Positions 17,218 to 24,536 of a DNA stretch of 64,000 bases are shown here, one piece after another. This DNA is from Herbaspirillum robiniae (GTDB lineage: Bacteria; Pseudomonadota; Gammaproteobacteria; Burkholderiales; Burkholderiaceae_D). The notes under the pieces are model-generated. The model was not told the DNA's origin, ran no database searches, and worked only from the letters and a program-made list of their open reading frames with translations. The position numbers and the translations under genes were made by a program. Every line of letters starts with the position of its first letter. The stretch's first letter is position 1. The stretch lies in contig NZ_NJGU01000001.1 of the NCBI RefSeq assembly GCF_002213415.1, forward strand, positions 248,001-312,000, written 5' to 3'.

Positions 17218-17970
17218 ATGCCGATCAATTACCTGCGCCGCCTTACCAGTCCCTCCCGCACCGAGGCATCGAACCGCCACCTCGGCCGCTCGCTGGCCTT
17301 CGTGGCCGGGGCCGTCAACGCCGGCGGCTTCCTGGCCGTGGGGCAATACACCTCGCACATGTCCGGCGTGGTCTCGGCCCTGGCCGACGACCTGGCGCTG
17401 GGCCAGAGCATGTTGCTGGTGGCCGGCGCGTGCTCGCTGCTGGCCTTCATGGCCGGCGCCGCCAGCTCGGCGGTGCTGATCAACTGGGCGCGCCGGCGGC
17501 GCCTGCACAGCGAATACGCCATGCCGCTGATGCTGGAGGCGGTCCTGCTGCTGTGCTTCGGCATCCTGGGCAGCAACCTGGACGGCCACCGGCTGGCGTT
17601 CGTTCCGGTCACGGTGGCGCTGCTGTGCTACGTGATGGGCCTGCAAAACGCCATGATCAGCAAGATCTCCCGCTCCGAAATCCGCACCACCCATGTGACC
17701 GGCCTGGTGACCGACATCGGCATCGAGATCGGCCGGATGTTCTACTGGACGCTGGCGCCCGGCCGCCCGGGCGAAGACGCCGGGGACCCGGTGCCGCCGG
17801 CGCGGCGCCGCTTCGCGCTGCTGTCGTCGCTGCTGCTGATGTTCTTTCTGGGCGGCGTGGCCGGCGCGATGGGGTTCAAGGCGATCGGCTTTCTGGCCAC
17901 GGTGCCTTTGGCGGCGTCGCTGTTCGTGCTGGCGCTGGTGCCGCTGATGGACGACCTCGTGCGCCATTGA
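17218..17970 (+). CDS. DUF1275 (YoaK-type) membrane protein
   Basis: This 250-aa integral membrane protein has about six hydrophobic segments and the family pattern: FVAGAVNAGGFLAVGQYTSHMSG near the N-terminus and LQNAMISKISRSEIRTTHVTG in the middle. The DUF1275 family has no settled function; a transport role is usually assumed. The ATG at 17218 was chosen over one 51 nt upstream because the conserved sequence begins soon after it and upstream codons lack similarity. A terminator follows directly. Confidence 0.85.
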   Translation: MPINYLRRLTSPSRTEASNRHLGRSLAFVAGAVNAGGFLAVGQYTSHMSGVVSALADDLALGQSMLLVAGACSLLAFMAGAASSAVLINWARRRRLHSEYAMPLMLEAVLLLCFGILGSNLDGHRLAFVPVTVALLCYVMGLQNAMISKISRSEIRTTHVTGLVTDIGIEIGRMFYWTLAPGRPGEDAGDPVPPARRRFALLSSLLLMFFLGGVAGAMGFKAIGFLATVPLAASLFVLALVPLMDDLVRH

Positions 17971-17992
17971 GCCGCACGGAGGTCGCACCAAC

Positions 17993-18025
17993 AAAAAAAG
18001 GCGCTGCGGGCGCCTTTTCGTTTTC
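17993..18025 (+). terminator. Terminator after the DUF1275 gene
   Basis: A GGCGC/GCGCC stem extended by A/T pairing on both sides is followed by TTTTCGTTTTCTT. It separates the DUF1275 gene from the convergent KGG gene. Confidence 0.75.
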
Positions 18026-18108
18026 TTGTTGTCGTTGCTGCCGTGCTGCAATGCCGGATCTGCCGGCGGCCGCGTCCTGAGGCGGCAATGGGATCCCGCC
18101 GCGCGGGA

Positions 18109-18429
18109 TCAGGAGTGCTGCCAGGAGTTGCTGTTGTCCGACTGCTGCGGTTGCGGCTGTTGCGAGGTCGATGCCTGCGGCGTGCTCTGGGTCATCTGCG
18201 GTGCGGCAACGGTCACGCTGCCGTTGTTGGCGGCATTGGCGTTCTTGCGGCCATGGCTGTTCAGTCCGCCCTTGCGGCCAGCCTCGCGCGCCTCGGCGGA
18301 GGTGAACTCGTGGGCAGCGCCCTTGGCGTGGGCCGCCTTGCCGCCCATGCTGGCGATCTGGCGCTGTTTCTGCGGGTCCATCGCGGCGAAGCCTCGGTTA
18401 CTGGTGCCGGGGTTTTGTGCATTTGCCAT
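18109..18429 (-). CDS. KGG-motif stress-induced protein
   Basis: This 106-aa hydrophilic protein carries con-10/KGG-type repeats: RGFAAMDPQKQRQIASMGGKA and TSAEAREAGRKGGLNSHGRK. A Gln/Ser/Asn-rich disordered tail follows. Such proteins are induced by starvation or desiccation in many bacteria; the biochemical role is unclear. AAAGGAG precedes the ATG at 18429. The leader is about 108 nt when counted from the predicted start. Confidence 0.88.
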   Translation of the reverse strand: MANAQNPGTSNRGFAAMDPQKQRQIASMGGKAAHAKGAAHEFTSAEAREAGRKGGLNSHGRKNANAANNGSVTVAAPQMTQSTPQASTSQQPQPQQSDNSNSWQHS

Positions 18430-18544
18430 GTCTGACTCCTTTGTCTGGAATGGTCGAAGGTGAGCGGACAGTCGCCTTGCTGTTGCCGTGATGCCGGGCC
18501 GCGGCCCGTTCCACTTCAGGGGCAAGCCTTCTGTCCACGTCTGC

Positions 18545-18615
18545 AGTGTAGAAAGCATCCACGGCAGTAACTATCAGAAGAGTTCACCAGGCCATGTAGG
18601 CATTGACTGTAGGAA
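18545..18615 (-). promoter_or_regulatory. Two-box promoter of the KGG gene, with an extra upstream box
   Basis: On the reverse strand, box 1 is TGCCTACA (18602-18595), box 2 TTCTGATA (18579-18572) and the -10-like element TACACT (18550-18545). The sequence CTACACT also matches the classic sigma-S -10 form. A third copy, TTCCTACA, sits 13 nt further upstream (18615-18608), making CCTACA-N7-CCTACA. Confidence 0.62.
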
Positions 18616-18758
18616 ATGAAGGAATCCATGAAGATGAGCTTACAAATTTTCATCGATGAGCTCAAAAACACGCCAAACCGTTATTGCTCATCCGTGGAAA
18701 ACGGCTCCTGACGAGCCCGCCGCGCTCATCAAGACTTGCCGACACGCCAGGCGGCGTT

Positions 18759-18816
18759 TGCTGACGGCAAGATGCGGCGCCCGCCGATAACGCACAGGCC
18801 GGCGCCGGCGCATCAT
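18759..18816 (+). promoter_or_regulatory. Candidate two-box promoter of small RNA 2
   Basis: Box 1 is TGCTGACG (18759-18766) and box 2 is CGCCGATA (18782-18789), identical to box 2 of poxB. The -10-like element is CATCAT (18811-18816). Spacing is exact; the -10 is weak (C in place of the first T). Confidence 0.42.
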
Positions 18817-18822
18817 TGTTTC

Positions 18823-18981
18823 CAACACACCCCATGCATGATCGCCATGATGGCCAAACCGTCCGCAGGGTCGGCTCCGGGGTTCGGATATTCGCCGAAT
18901 ACCTGTTTTCCTGTTACCCAGCAGTCTCCGGAGGTTACCTCCAGCCTCCTATTTGGGCCGCCCCAGGGCGGCCCTTTTTTT
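18823..18981 (+). ncRNA. Candidate small RNA 2 (about 159 nt)
   Basis: This region has the same design as the candidate at 16429: a two-box promoter, no ribosome site or convincing reading frame, and a strong terminator. The predicted 5' region reads TTCCAACACAC, similar to TTCCAACGCAC at the other RNA. Near the 3' end there is a GGAGG-TTA-CCTCC hairpin (18930-18942) followed by CAGCCTCC, another anti-Shine-Dalgarno-like segment. The 5' end is inferred. Confidence 0.42.
18955..18981 (+). terminator. Terminator of candidate small RNA 2
   Basis: A GGGCCGCC/GGGCGGCCC stem with a very short loop is followed by seven T. It ends about 155 nt before imuA, well upstream of its LexA box. Confidence 0.85.
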
Positions 18982-19057
18982 GCCCTTCTTTGCCCTCCTT
19001 CTTGCTTCACCTGCGTACAGGCGGGTGTGTAACTTTTATTGCGGCATGCGCTTAATA

Positions 19058-19073
19058 CTGTATATTTATACAG
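19058..19073. promoter_or_regulatory. LexA box (SOS operator) of imuA-imuB-dnaE2
   Basis: CTGTATATTTATACAG matches the CTG-N10-CAG LexA consensus and is palindromic except at the centre. It overlaps the likely -10 TATATT (19061-19066), which lies 16 nt after TTGCGG (19039-19044). LexA binding here would block RNA polymerase. Confidence 0.93.
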
Positions 19074-19135
19074 TTATCGGCATTTTCCGGCCCTCGCCTG
19101 CCTTCCCCTTTCTTTTCCTTTTTGCACCGCAATCC

Positions 19136-19876
19136 ATGCAGACGCCTTCTTCCCCGCTCGCCGCACCGGAAGCGATCCATCCTTCGCTCTGGCTGGCCTC
19201 CCAGCTGGCGCGCGGCGGATCGCGCGGCGTCAGCAGCGGCTACGGCGCGCTCGATGCCGAATTGCCCGAGGGCGGCTGGCCGCCCGGCGCGCTGATCGAG
19301 CTGCTGCTGCCGCAGGCCGGCATCGGCGAGTTGCGGCTGCTGCGCCCGACCTTGGCCCGTCCGCCCGAGCGCCGCGACCGTCCGGCGGGCGCGGCCGGGC
19401 GCATTGCCCTGGTCCAGGCGCCGCACGCGGCCAATGCGACCGGCTGGGCGCACATGGGCGTGGCCGCCTCGCGCCTGCTGCAACTGCGTCCCGGCACGCC
19501 CGCCGACGCCAGCTGGGCGGCCGAGCAGGTGCTGCGCGCCGACAGCTGCCAGGCGCTGCTGCTGTGGCAGCCCCGGATCCGCGCCGACAGCCTGCGCCGG
19601 CTGCATATCGCGGCCCAGGGCGGCAGCACGCTGTTTTTCATGTTCCGTCCCCTGTCGTGCGCGCGCGAGGCCTCTCCTGCGCCTTTGCGGCTGGCGCTGC
19701 GCCCGGCCCGGGATGGCCTGGAGATCGGCTTCGTCAAGCGGCGCGGGCCGTTGCGCGACCAGCCGCTGTTCATTCCCTTGACGCCTTCACCGAATTTGCA
19801 ACGCCATGTCCCTGTGGATCGCCGTACACCTGCCACTGCTGCAACTGGAAGCCTTTCGCCCGAACTGGCTGGGTGA
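19136..19876 (+). CDS. imuA: Translesion synthesis accessory protein ImuA
   Basis: This 246-aa RecA/SulA-related protein contains SGYGALDAELPEGGWPPGALIELLLP near the N-terminus and ASRLLQLRP followed by a LLLWQPR segment, as in ImuA proteins of the imuA-imuB-dnaE2 cassette. Family work indicates it interacts with the ImuB/DnaE2 mutasome. The ATG at 19136 is the first after the SOS promoter that starts the conserved part; no strong ribosome site is seen. Its 3' end overlaps imuB by 71 nt, a large but common overlap here. Confidence 0.88.
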   Translation: MQTPSSPLAAPEAIHPSLWLASQLARGGSRGVSSGYGALDAELPEGGWPPGALIELLLPQAGIGELRLLRPTLARPPERRDRPAGAAGRIALVQAPHAANATGWAHMGVAASRLLQLRPGTPADASWAAEQVLRADSCQALLLWQPRIRADSLRRLHIAAQGGSTLFFMFRPLSCAREASPAPLRLALRPARDGLEIGFVKRRGPLRDQPLFIPLTPSPNLQRHVPVDRRTPATAATGSLSPELAG

Positions 19877-21287
19877 AGCGCCGGCCGTGGTCTTCGAGCG
19901 CGACCGCGTGAGCGCCGTATCGGCTCGCGCGCGCGCCGCCGGCGTGCACGAGGGCATGCGCCGCGGCGGCGCCCAGCTGCGCTGCCCGCATGCCCACTGG
20001 CACGAGCGCGACCCGCTGCGCGAGACCGCCTTGCTGGACGAGGCCGCGCTGGCGCTGCTGCAGTACACGCCGCAAGTCACGCTGGCCGAGGACGCCTGCG
20101 TGTTGCTGGACGTGGGCGCCAGCCTGCGGCTGTTCGGCGGCATCCGCGCGCTGTGCCGCAAGGTGCGCATCACCATCGCCAGGCTGGGCTTGTCGGCAGT
20201 CCTCAGCTGCGGCGTCACCGCCGCCGGCGCCTGGATGCTGGCGCGCTACGGCTACGTGCGCACGGTGCGCGCGACGTCGATGTGGCGCCGGCTGGACCGC
20301 CTGCCGGTGGCGCTGCTGACCGCCGCCCGGCCTTACCTCGAATGGCTGCACGGGCTGGGCGTGCGCCGCCTGGGCGAACTGCGCCGGCTGCCGCGTCCCG
20401 GCTTGCAGCGGCGCTGCGGCAAGGCCGTGCTGGAGACCATGGACCAGGCCTACGGCGAAGCCCTGGAACTGCACAACTGGATCGAGGCGCCACCGTCCTT
20501 TTGCGCCCGCGCCGAGCTGCCCGACCGCATCGACCATACCGACATCCTGGTCACCTACGCCCAGCGCCTGCTGGCCCAGCTGGCCGGCTGGCTGGCCGCG
20601 CGCCAGCTGGCGGTGAAGCAGCTGCGGCTGCTGCTGGAGCACGAGCGCGGCCGCCAGGCGGTCCCGCCTACCGAACTGGTGCTGGCGCTGTCGGTGCCGG
20701 CCTGGCAGGAAGAACACCTGCACGCGCTGATCAAGGAAAAACTGTCCCGCTCCAGCCTGCCTGCGCCTGCCATCGCCATGTCGCTGGCGGCCGGCGCGCT
20801 GGAAGCGATGGAGCCGGCCAGCGAACTGCTGTTTCCCGAGCCCGGCGGCAGTGCGGAAGACCATCACCGCCTCATCGAGCTGCTGGTGGCGCGGCTGGGG
20901 CCGGAGCAGGTCCTGCAGGCCGCGCCCCGGGCCGATCACCGGCCCGAGGTCGCCAACCGCTGGTGCGGGGTGATGCAGGACGCCGGCGCCCTGTCGGCCC
21001 CGCTGCCGGCCGATGCCGGGCGCCTGCCGCCGCGCCCGCTGTGGCTGCTGGACGAGCCGGTTCCGTTGCGGCTGCAGCGCCACAAGCCCTGGTACCGCAC
21101 GCCGCTGGAGTTCGCCTCGCCGCCTGAACGCATCGAAGCGGGCTGGTGGGAAGGCCGACCGGTGACGCGCGACTACTTCACCGTCCACGATGCCCACCAT
21201 GTCTATTACTGGATCTTCCGCCAATGGACAGGCGGCGAGCAGCCGGACCAGGAGCCGCAATGGTTCCTGCACGGGCTGTTCGGCTGA
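19806..21287 (+). CDS. imuB: ImuB, Y-family polymerase-like protein
   Basis: This 493-aa protein is related to DinB/UmuC polymerases: LWIAVHLPLLQLEAF at the start, CVLLDVGASLRLFGG in the palm, and helix-hairpin-helix-like WLHGLGVRRLGELRRLPRPG. The acidic catalytic residues of active Y-family enzymes are not evident, as expected of ImuB. It acts as an adaptor that brings DnaE2 to the beta clamp. The C-terminal region holds a QWFLHGLFG end. It is the second gene of the SOS operon; dnaE2 starts 12 nt after it. Confidence 0.92.
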   Translation: MSLWIAVHLPLLQLEAFRPNWLGEAPAVVFERDRVSAVSARARAAGVHEGMRRGGAQLRCPHAHWHERDPLRETALLDEAALALLQYTPQVTLAEDACVLLDVGASLRLFGGIRALCRKVRITIARLGLSAVLSCGVTAAGAWMLARYGYVRTVRATSMWRRLDRLPVALLTAARPYLEWLHGLGVRRLGELRRLPRPGLQRRCGKAVLETMDQAYGEALELHNWIEAPPSFCARAELPDRIDHTDILVTYAQRLLAQLAGWLAARQLAVKQLRLLLEHERGRQAVPPTELVLALSVPAWQEEHLHALIKEKLSRSSLPAPAIAMSLAAGALEAMEPASELLFPEPGGSAEDHHRLIELLVARLGPEQVLQAAPRADHRPEVANRWCGVMQDAGALSAPLPADAGRLPPRPLWLLDEPVPLRLQRHKPWYRTPLEFASPPERIEAGWWEGRPVTRDYFTVHDAHHVYYWIFRQWTGGEQPDQEPQWFLHGLFG

Positions 21288-21299
21288 CGCGGAGGCGCC

Positions 21300-24200
21300 A
21301 TGAACGACGACACCGGCCTGCCGGATTACGCCGAACTGTACTGCCGCACCAACTTCAGCTTCCTGCACGGCGCATCGCATGCCCAGGAACTGGTCGCTCG
21401 CGCCGTCGCGCTGGGCTACAAGGCGCTGGCCATCACCGACGAATGCACGCTGGCCGGCGTGGTGCGGGCGCATGCGGCCTGGCAGGAGCAGCAGGCCAAG
21501 GGCCTGGCCCGGAATTTCCGGCTGATCATCGGCAGCTGCTTTCGCCTCACCTGTCCGGAAGACGCGGATGGGGCGCCCTCGCCGCTGGCAGCCATGACCC
21601 TGGTGGCGCTGGCGAAAAACCGCGAAGGCTACGGCAACATCGCCGAATTGATCACGCTGGGGCGCACCCGGACGCAGGCAAAGAAAGGCAGCTACCTGCT
21701 CACGCCCGAGGACTTCAGCATGCCGCCGCCGGCCTTGTCGCACCTGCGCGCCCTGCCCGACTGCCAGCTGATCCTGGTGCCCGACTATGCCATTGACGAG
21801 GAACAGCTCGACCGCCAGCTGCACTGGTTCAAGCCTTTGTTCGGCGACCGCGGCTGGCTCGGCCTGACGCGGCTTTACCGGCCGCTGGACGACCTGCACC
21901 GCAGCGCGCTGGAACAGGCCGCGCAGCGTCATGGCATGCCGCAGGTCGCCGTCGGCGACGTGCTGATGCACACGCGTTCGCGCAAAAGCCTGCAGGACGT
22001 GATGACCGCCACCCGCCTGGGCAAGCCGGTGCAGGAGTGCGGCTACGCGCTGGCGCCCAATGCCGAGCAGAGCTTGCGCCCGCGCCTGAAGCTGGCCTCG
22101 GTCTTTCGCCGGCGCCTGCTGGCCGAAACCCTGGCGCTGGTCTCCGCCTGCCGCTTCTCGCTGGATGAATTGCGCTACGAATACCCCGACGAGCTGGTGC
22201 CCCTGGGCATGACGCCGGCCGAGTACCTGCGGCAGGAGACGCTGGCGGGCGCGCAGCGGCGGTACCCGGCAGGACTGCCGGGCGAGGTGCGGGTGCAGAT
22301 CGAGATGGAGCTCAAGCTGATCTCCGGCAAAGGATATGAAGCCTATTTCCTCACCGTCTATGACCTGGTCAGGTTCGCGCGCGAAAAAGGCATCCTGTGC
22401 CAGGGGCGCGGATCGGCGGCCAACTCGGCGGTCTGCTACTGCCTGGGCGTGACCGAGGTCAACCCGGCCGAGACCCGCCTGCTGTTCGCCCGCTTCATCA
22501 GCGAAGAACGCGACGAGCCGCCCGACATCGATGTCGACTTCGAGCACCAGCGGCGCGAAGAGGTGATCCAGCACATCTACCGCAAATACGGCCGCCGCCG
22601 CGCCGCCCTCGCCGCCGCCGTGCACAGCTACCGGCCGCGCGGCGCGCTGCGCGAGGTCGGCAAGGCGCTGGGCATGGACCCGGCCATCGTCGATACCGTG
22701 GCCAAGGCCCAGCACTGGTTCGACACCCGCGAGGAGCTGCTGGAACGTTTCGCCGAAGCCGGGCTCGACCCTGCGCTGCCGCAGATCGGCCTATGGGCCG
22801 ACATCACCGGCCGGCTGCTCAAGTTCCCGCGCCACCTGTCGCAGCACACCGGCGGCTTCGTGATCGCGCGCGGCCAGCTCTCGCGGCTGGTGCCGATCCA
22901 GAACGCGGCCATGGAAGAGCGCTCCGTCATCGAATGGGACAAGGACGACCTGGAGTCGCTCAAGCTGCTGAAGGTGGACGTGCTGGCCCTGGGCATGCTG
23001 ACCGCGCTGCGCCGCACGCTGGAGCTGGTGAGCCTGCGGCGCGGGCTGCCCCAGGCCATGCGCATGCAGGACATCCCCAAGGAAGACCCGGCCACCTACG
23101 ACATGATCTGCGAGGCCGACACCATCGGCGTGTTCCAGATCGAGAGCCGGGCCCAGATGAGCATGCTGCCGCGCATGCAGCCGCGCCGCCACTACGACCT
23201 GGTGGTGCAGGTGGCCATCGTGCGGCCAGGGCCGATCCAGGGCGGCATGGTGCATCCCTACCTGCAGCGGCGCGAGCTGGTGCGCGAAGGCGGCCGTTTC
23301 GAGTATCCCGACAATACGAAGAAGAGCGGCAAGATCAAGAAGGTGCTGGAGCGCACGCTGGGCATCCCGATCTTCCAGGAGCAGGTGATGGAAGTCGCCA
23401 TCGAGGCGGCCGGTTATTCGCCCGGCGAAGCCGACAACCTGCGCCGCTCCATGGCCGCGTGGAAGCGCAAGGGCGGCATGGGGCCGCATTACGAGCGGCT
23501 GGTGCTGGGCATGACCGACAACGGCTACTCGCGCGAATTCGCCGAGAGCATCTTCAACCAGATCGAGGGCTTCGGCGAATATGGCTTCCCCGAAAGCCAT
23601 GCCGCCAGCTTCGCCCTGCTCACCTACTTCAGCAGCTGGCTCAAGCGGCACGAGCCGGAAGCCTTCCTGTGCGGCCTGCTCAACAGCCAGCCGATGGGGT
23701 TTTATTCGCCCTCGCAGCTGGTGCAGGACGCGCGCCGCCACGGCGTCGTCGTTTTGCCGGCCAATGCGGTGCGCAGCAATTGGGAGTCGACGCTGGAATT
23801 GCCCGCCGACCCGGCCGCGCGCCCGGCCGTCAGGCTGGGCATGAGCCTGCTGCGCGGGATGCCGGCCGAGGCCGCGCTGCGTATCGAGCAGGCGCGCGCC
23901 GAGCGGCCTTTTGCCGATGTCTCGGACCTGGCGCAGCGCGCCGGCCTGGACCGCCACGCGCTGGAAGCCCTGGCCGCCGGCGATGCGCTGCGCGAGCTGG
24001 CCGGCCATCGCCGCCAGGCGCTGTGGCATGCGGTGGGCGCCGTGCCCGACCGCGACATCCTGCGCCCGGCGGCGCGCCGCGACGAGGCGGTGGAGCTGGA
24101 CGCCCCCGGCGAAGGCGACCAGATCCTGGGCGACTACCGCGCCATGAACCTGACGCTGCGTCGCCATCCGCTGGCGCTGCTGCGCGATACGCTCAAGCGC

Positions 24201-24527
24201 CGCCGCTTCATGAGCGTGGCCGACATGAACCTGCTGCAGGATCGCCAGTTCGCCTGTTGCTGCGGCATCGTCACGGTGCGTCAGCGGCCCGGCACCGCCA
24301 AGGGAGTGATCTTCATGACGCTGGAGGATGAGACCGGCTCGGCCAATGTGGTGATCTGGCCGGCGGTGCTGGAACGCCAGCGCAGCGAAGTGCTCAACGC
24401 GCGCCTGTTGGGCGTCTATGGCACCTGGCAGAGCAAGGGCAAGGTGCGCCACCTGGTGGCGGGAAGACTGGAGGACTGGACCGGCCTGCTGGGCGAACTG
24501 CAGCCGCGCAGCCGGGATTTCTTCTGA
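21300..24527 (+). CDS. dnaE2: Error-prone DNA polymerase III alpha subunit DnaE2
   Basis: This 1075-aa protein is a full-length DnaE2. The N-terminal PHP domain begins YAELYCRTNFSFLHGASHAQEL. The C-family active site includes CQGRGSAANSAVCYCLGVTE and the aspartates of PPDIDVDFEH. IFQIESRAQMSMLPRMQPR and the helix-hairpin-helix region with FPESHAASFALLTYFSSWL follow, and an OB domain ends the protein. It carries out mutagenic lesion bypass together with ImuA and ImuB. GGAGG precedes the ATG. It converges with the diguanylate cyclase gene 9 nt away, with no clear terminator between. Confidence 0.96.
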   Translation: MNDDTGLPDYAELYCRTNFSFLHGASHAQELVARAVALGYKALAITDECTLAGVVRAHAAWQEQQAKGLARNFRLIIGSCFRLTCPEDADGAPSPLAAMTLVALAKNREGYGNIAELITLGRTRTQAKKGSYLLTPEDFSMPPPALSHLRALPDCQLILVPDYAIDEEQLDRQLHWFKPLFGDRGWLGLTRLYRPLDDLHRSALEQAAQRHGMPQVAVGDVLMHTRSRKSLQDVMTATRLGKPVQECGYALAPNAEQSLRPRLKLASVFRRRLLAETLALVSACRFSLDELRYEYPDELVPLGMTPAEYLRQETLAGAQRRYPAGLPGEVRVQIEMELKLISGKGYEAYFLTVYDLVRFAREKGILCQGRGSAANSAVCYCLGVTEVNPAETRLLFARFISEERDEPPDIDVDFEHQRREEVIQHIYRKYGRRRAALAAAVHSYRPRGALREVGKALGMDPAIVDTVAKAQHWFDTREELLERFAEAGLDPALPQIGLWADITGRLLKFPRHLSQHTGGFVIARGQLSRLVPIQNAAMEERSVIEWDKDDLESLKLLKVDVLALGMLTALRRTLELVSLRRGLPQAMRMQDIPKEDPATYDMICEADTIGVFQIESRAQMSMLPRMQPRRHYDLVVQVAIVRPGPIQGGMVHPYLQRRELVREGGRFEYPDNTKKSGKIKKVLERTLGIPIFQEQVMEVAIEAAGYSPGEADNLRRSMAAWKRKGGMGPHYERLVLGMTDNGYSREFAESIFNQIEGFGEYGFPESHAASFALLTYFSSWLKRHEPEAFLCGLLNSQPMGFYSPSQLVQDARRHGVVVLPANAVRSNWESTLELPADPAARPAVRLGMSLLRGMPAEAALRIEQARAERPFADVSDLAQRAGLDRHALEALAAGDALRELAGHRRQALWHAVGAVPDRDILRPAARRDEAVELDAPGEGDQILGDYRAMNLTLRRHPLALLRDTLKRRRFMSVADMNLLQDRQFACCCGIVTVRQRPGTAKGVIFMTLEDETGSANVVIWPAVLERQRSEVLNARLLGVYGTWQSKGKVRHLVAGRLEDWTGLLGELQPRSRDFF

Positions 24528-24536
24528 GCGCGGCGC

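Larger units (their letters stand above)
18430..19135. other. Long regulatory region between the KGG gene and imuA
   Basis: About 700 nt without a supported protein gene. It holds the KGG promoter (reverse), the promoter, body and terminator of candidate small RNA 2 (forward), and the SOS-type promoter of imuA. Short reading frames here lack ribosome sites. Confidence 0.6.

Noticed and set aside
19770-22715. A 981-codon open frame on the - strand opposite imuB and dnaE2
   Set aside because: Low-complexity Gln/Arg/Ala/His product, no ribosome site, opposite two well-recognised genes.
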